Of a stretch of 29,801 bases of DNA, positions 28,893-29,801 are shown in pieces. The position numbers were made by a program, and so were the translations under genes. Positions within the stretch are counted from its first letter, which is position 1; every line of letters begins with the position of its first letter. The stretch lies in contig JAEZYN010000075.1 of NCBI GenBank assembly GCA_023419095.1, forward strand, positions 1-29,801, written 5' to 3'. The DNA is from Bacteroidota bacterium (GTDB taxonomy: Bacteria > Bacteroidota > Bacteroidia > Flavobacteriales > Weeksellaceae). A model generated the notes under the pieces. The model saw only the letters and a list, made by a program, of their open reading frames with translations, was not told where the DNA came from and did no database searches.

Positions 28893-29801
28893 CAGAAAAA
28901 CCGCTCGTTTCCATCGTCGTTCCGTGCTATAATGCCGCAAAATACCTCGCAGCATGTTTAAATTCGGTGGTTGCGCAGGATTACGAGAACTGGGAATGTA
29001 TCTTGATAAACGACGGCAGCGCCGATGAAACACTCGAACTGCTCAGTGAGTTTGCAGCTCATAATCCAAAATTAAAAGTTTTCACACAGGAAAACGCGGG
29101 TTTGTCTTCCACGCGAAACCGCGGTATCGATCTGGCTAAGGGCGATTTCGTTTACTTTCTGGATTCTGATGATGTACTCAGTGCTGACACGATAAGTTCA
29201 CTAGTTTTGGCTTTTGATAATAACGATATCGTTTCGGGAATCACCGTCAATTCGACGTTTGCCGATACCCGGATCAACAGAGTTTCGAATTTGCTGCATC
29301 CGAATGAAGGAGATGTAACATTTAAAAATGATGATTTCGAAGTTTTAATTCGCACGATGGAAAGCGGACTTTCGCCCGTAGCGCAAAACAGACTGTACCG
29401 CAAAGAATTTCTAGATAAGAACAATCTCCGTTTCAGGCCGGGCATTCTGCACGAAGATGAGCTTTGGTTTTTTGAAACGATGATTTTGGCAAAGAATGTA
29501 AATTTCGTTAATAAGGAAACCTATTTTTATCGGATTGACAATCAGGAATCTATTACACAGAATGTGTCAGACCGCAATCTTGAATCATATATTAAGGTGA
29601 TGGAAGAAATTGTTCAAAAGTACACGCAAAATCCGCGTTTTGGGGCCGTCGCCTCATGGTATGCGGTTTATATAAAAAAGATTTTCCTCGATTTTGCCAT
29701 CCGTGAAGAATCGAAACTCAGTAGCGGAATATTCGAAAAGTTAGAATCAGCTTTGAAAGCGAATTACGTAACCTTAGAAGGAAAACATCTGCTTTCATTC
29801 A
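28889..29801 (+). CDS. Glycosyltransferase family 2, truncated by the window end
   Basis: The frame opens at ATG 28889, overlapping the previous stop by four bases (ATGA), and stays open to the right edge (304 residues visible). MTEKPLVSIVVPCYNAAKYL, ILINDGSADETLE, NAGLSSTRNRGIDLAKGDFV and YFLDSDDVLS match the preceding protein in order and spacing. HEDELWFFETMILAKNV and ETYFYRIDNQESIT mark the same acceptor half. The two genes look like tandem, diverged duplicates and probably add successive sugars to one surface glycan, but this is inference. The C-terminus lies outside the window. Confidence 0.9.
   Translation, partial: MTEKPLVSIVVPCYNAAKYLAACLNSVVAQDYENWECILINDGSADETLELLSEFAAHNPKLKVFTQENAGLSSTRNRGIDLAKGDFVYFLDSDDVLSADTISSLVLAFDNNDIVSGITVNSTFADTRINRVSNLLHPNEGDVTFKNDDFEVLIRTMESGLSPVAQNRLYRKEFLDKNNLRFRPGILHEDELWFFETMILAKNVNFVNKETYFYRIDNQESITQNVSDRNLESYIKVMEEIVQKYTQNPRFGAVASWYAVYIKKIFLDFAIREESKLSSGIFEKLESALKANYVTLEGKHLLSF

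Overview
The window looks like a chromosomal stretch of a flavobacterium in the Chryseobacterium/Kaistella group (Weeksellaceae, Bacteroidota). The reasons are: promoters of the Bacteroidota type (TTTG about 19-21 bases before TAnnTTTG) and few Shine-Dalgarno sites; a secreted protein ending in a type IX secretion (type B) sorting domain; the three-gene cluster rpmB-rpmG-DUF4295; signal peptides ending in CAQ/CGQ/AQ; and TSP3-linker OmpA proteins. Nearly all of it is core genome. I see no phage, insertion sequence, CRISPR array, rRNA or tRNA.

Layout. 1-2942: the tail of an M3 metallopeptidase, a secreted protein of unknown function on the minus strand, a candidate structured RNA element, and a class I/II PLP aminotransferase. 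3025-6201: murB, then the ribosomal cluster rpmB-rpmG-DUF4295 (probably bL38), ftsY, and a small GlsB-type membrane protein. 6271-11079: sppA (minus) divergent from folK, followed by two tandem OmpA-like outer-membrane proteins, the first without a peptidoglycan-binding domain. 11160-14045: recQ and fmt. 14042-17021 (minus): a T9SS cargo protein and tsf. 17163-20487: a secreted unknown, then the minus-strand operon ribE - NtrY-like histidine kinase - trmN6. 20593-24619: pdxA, yceD-like DUF177, rpmF, accB and accC. 24806-29801: rocD and four glycosyltransferase-like genes, probably the edge of a cell-surface polysaccharide locus that continues beyond the window.

Together the genes cover translation (L28, L33, bL38, L32, EF-Ts, Fmt, TrmN6, DUF177), envelope building and quality control (MurB, OmpA, SppA, FtsY, T9SS cargo, glycosyltransferases), cofactor synthesis (FolK, RibE, PdxA) and fatty acid initiation (AccBC). 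No clear undescribed system is visible. The points most worth a second look are the domain-less OmpA duplicate, the structured intergenic element near 1.6 kb, promoters that end only about 12-15 bases before start codons (predicting very short leaders), terminator T-tracts that double as promoter -33 boxes, convergent genes that touch or overlap with no terminator, and an orphan sensor kinase translationally linked to ribE.
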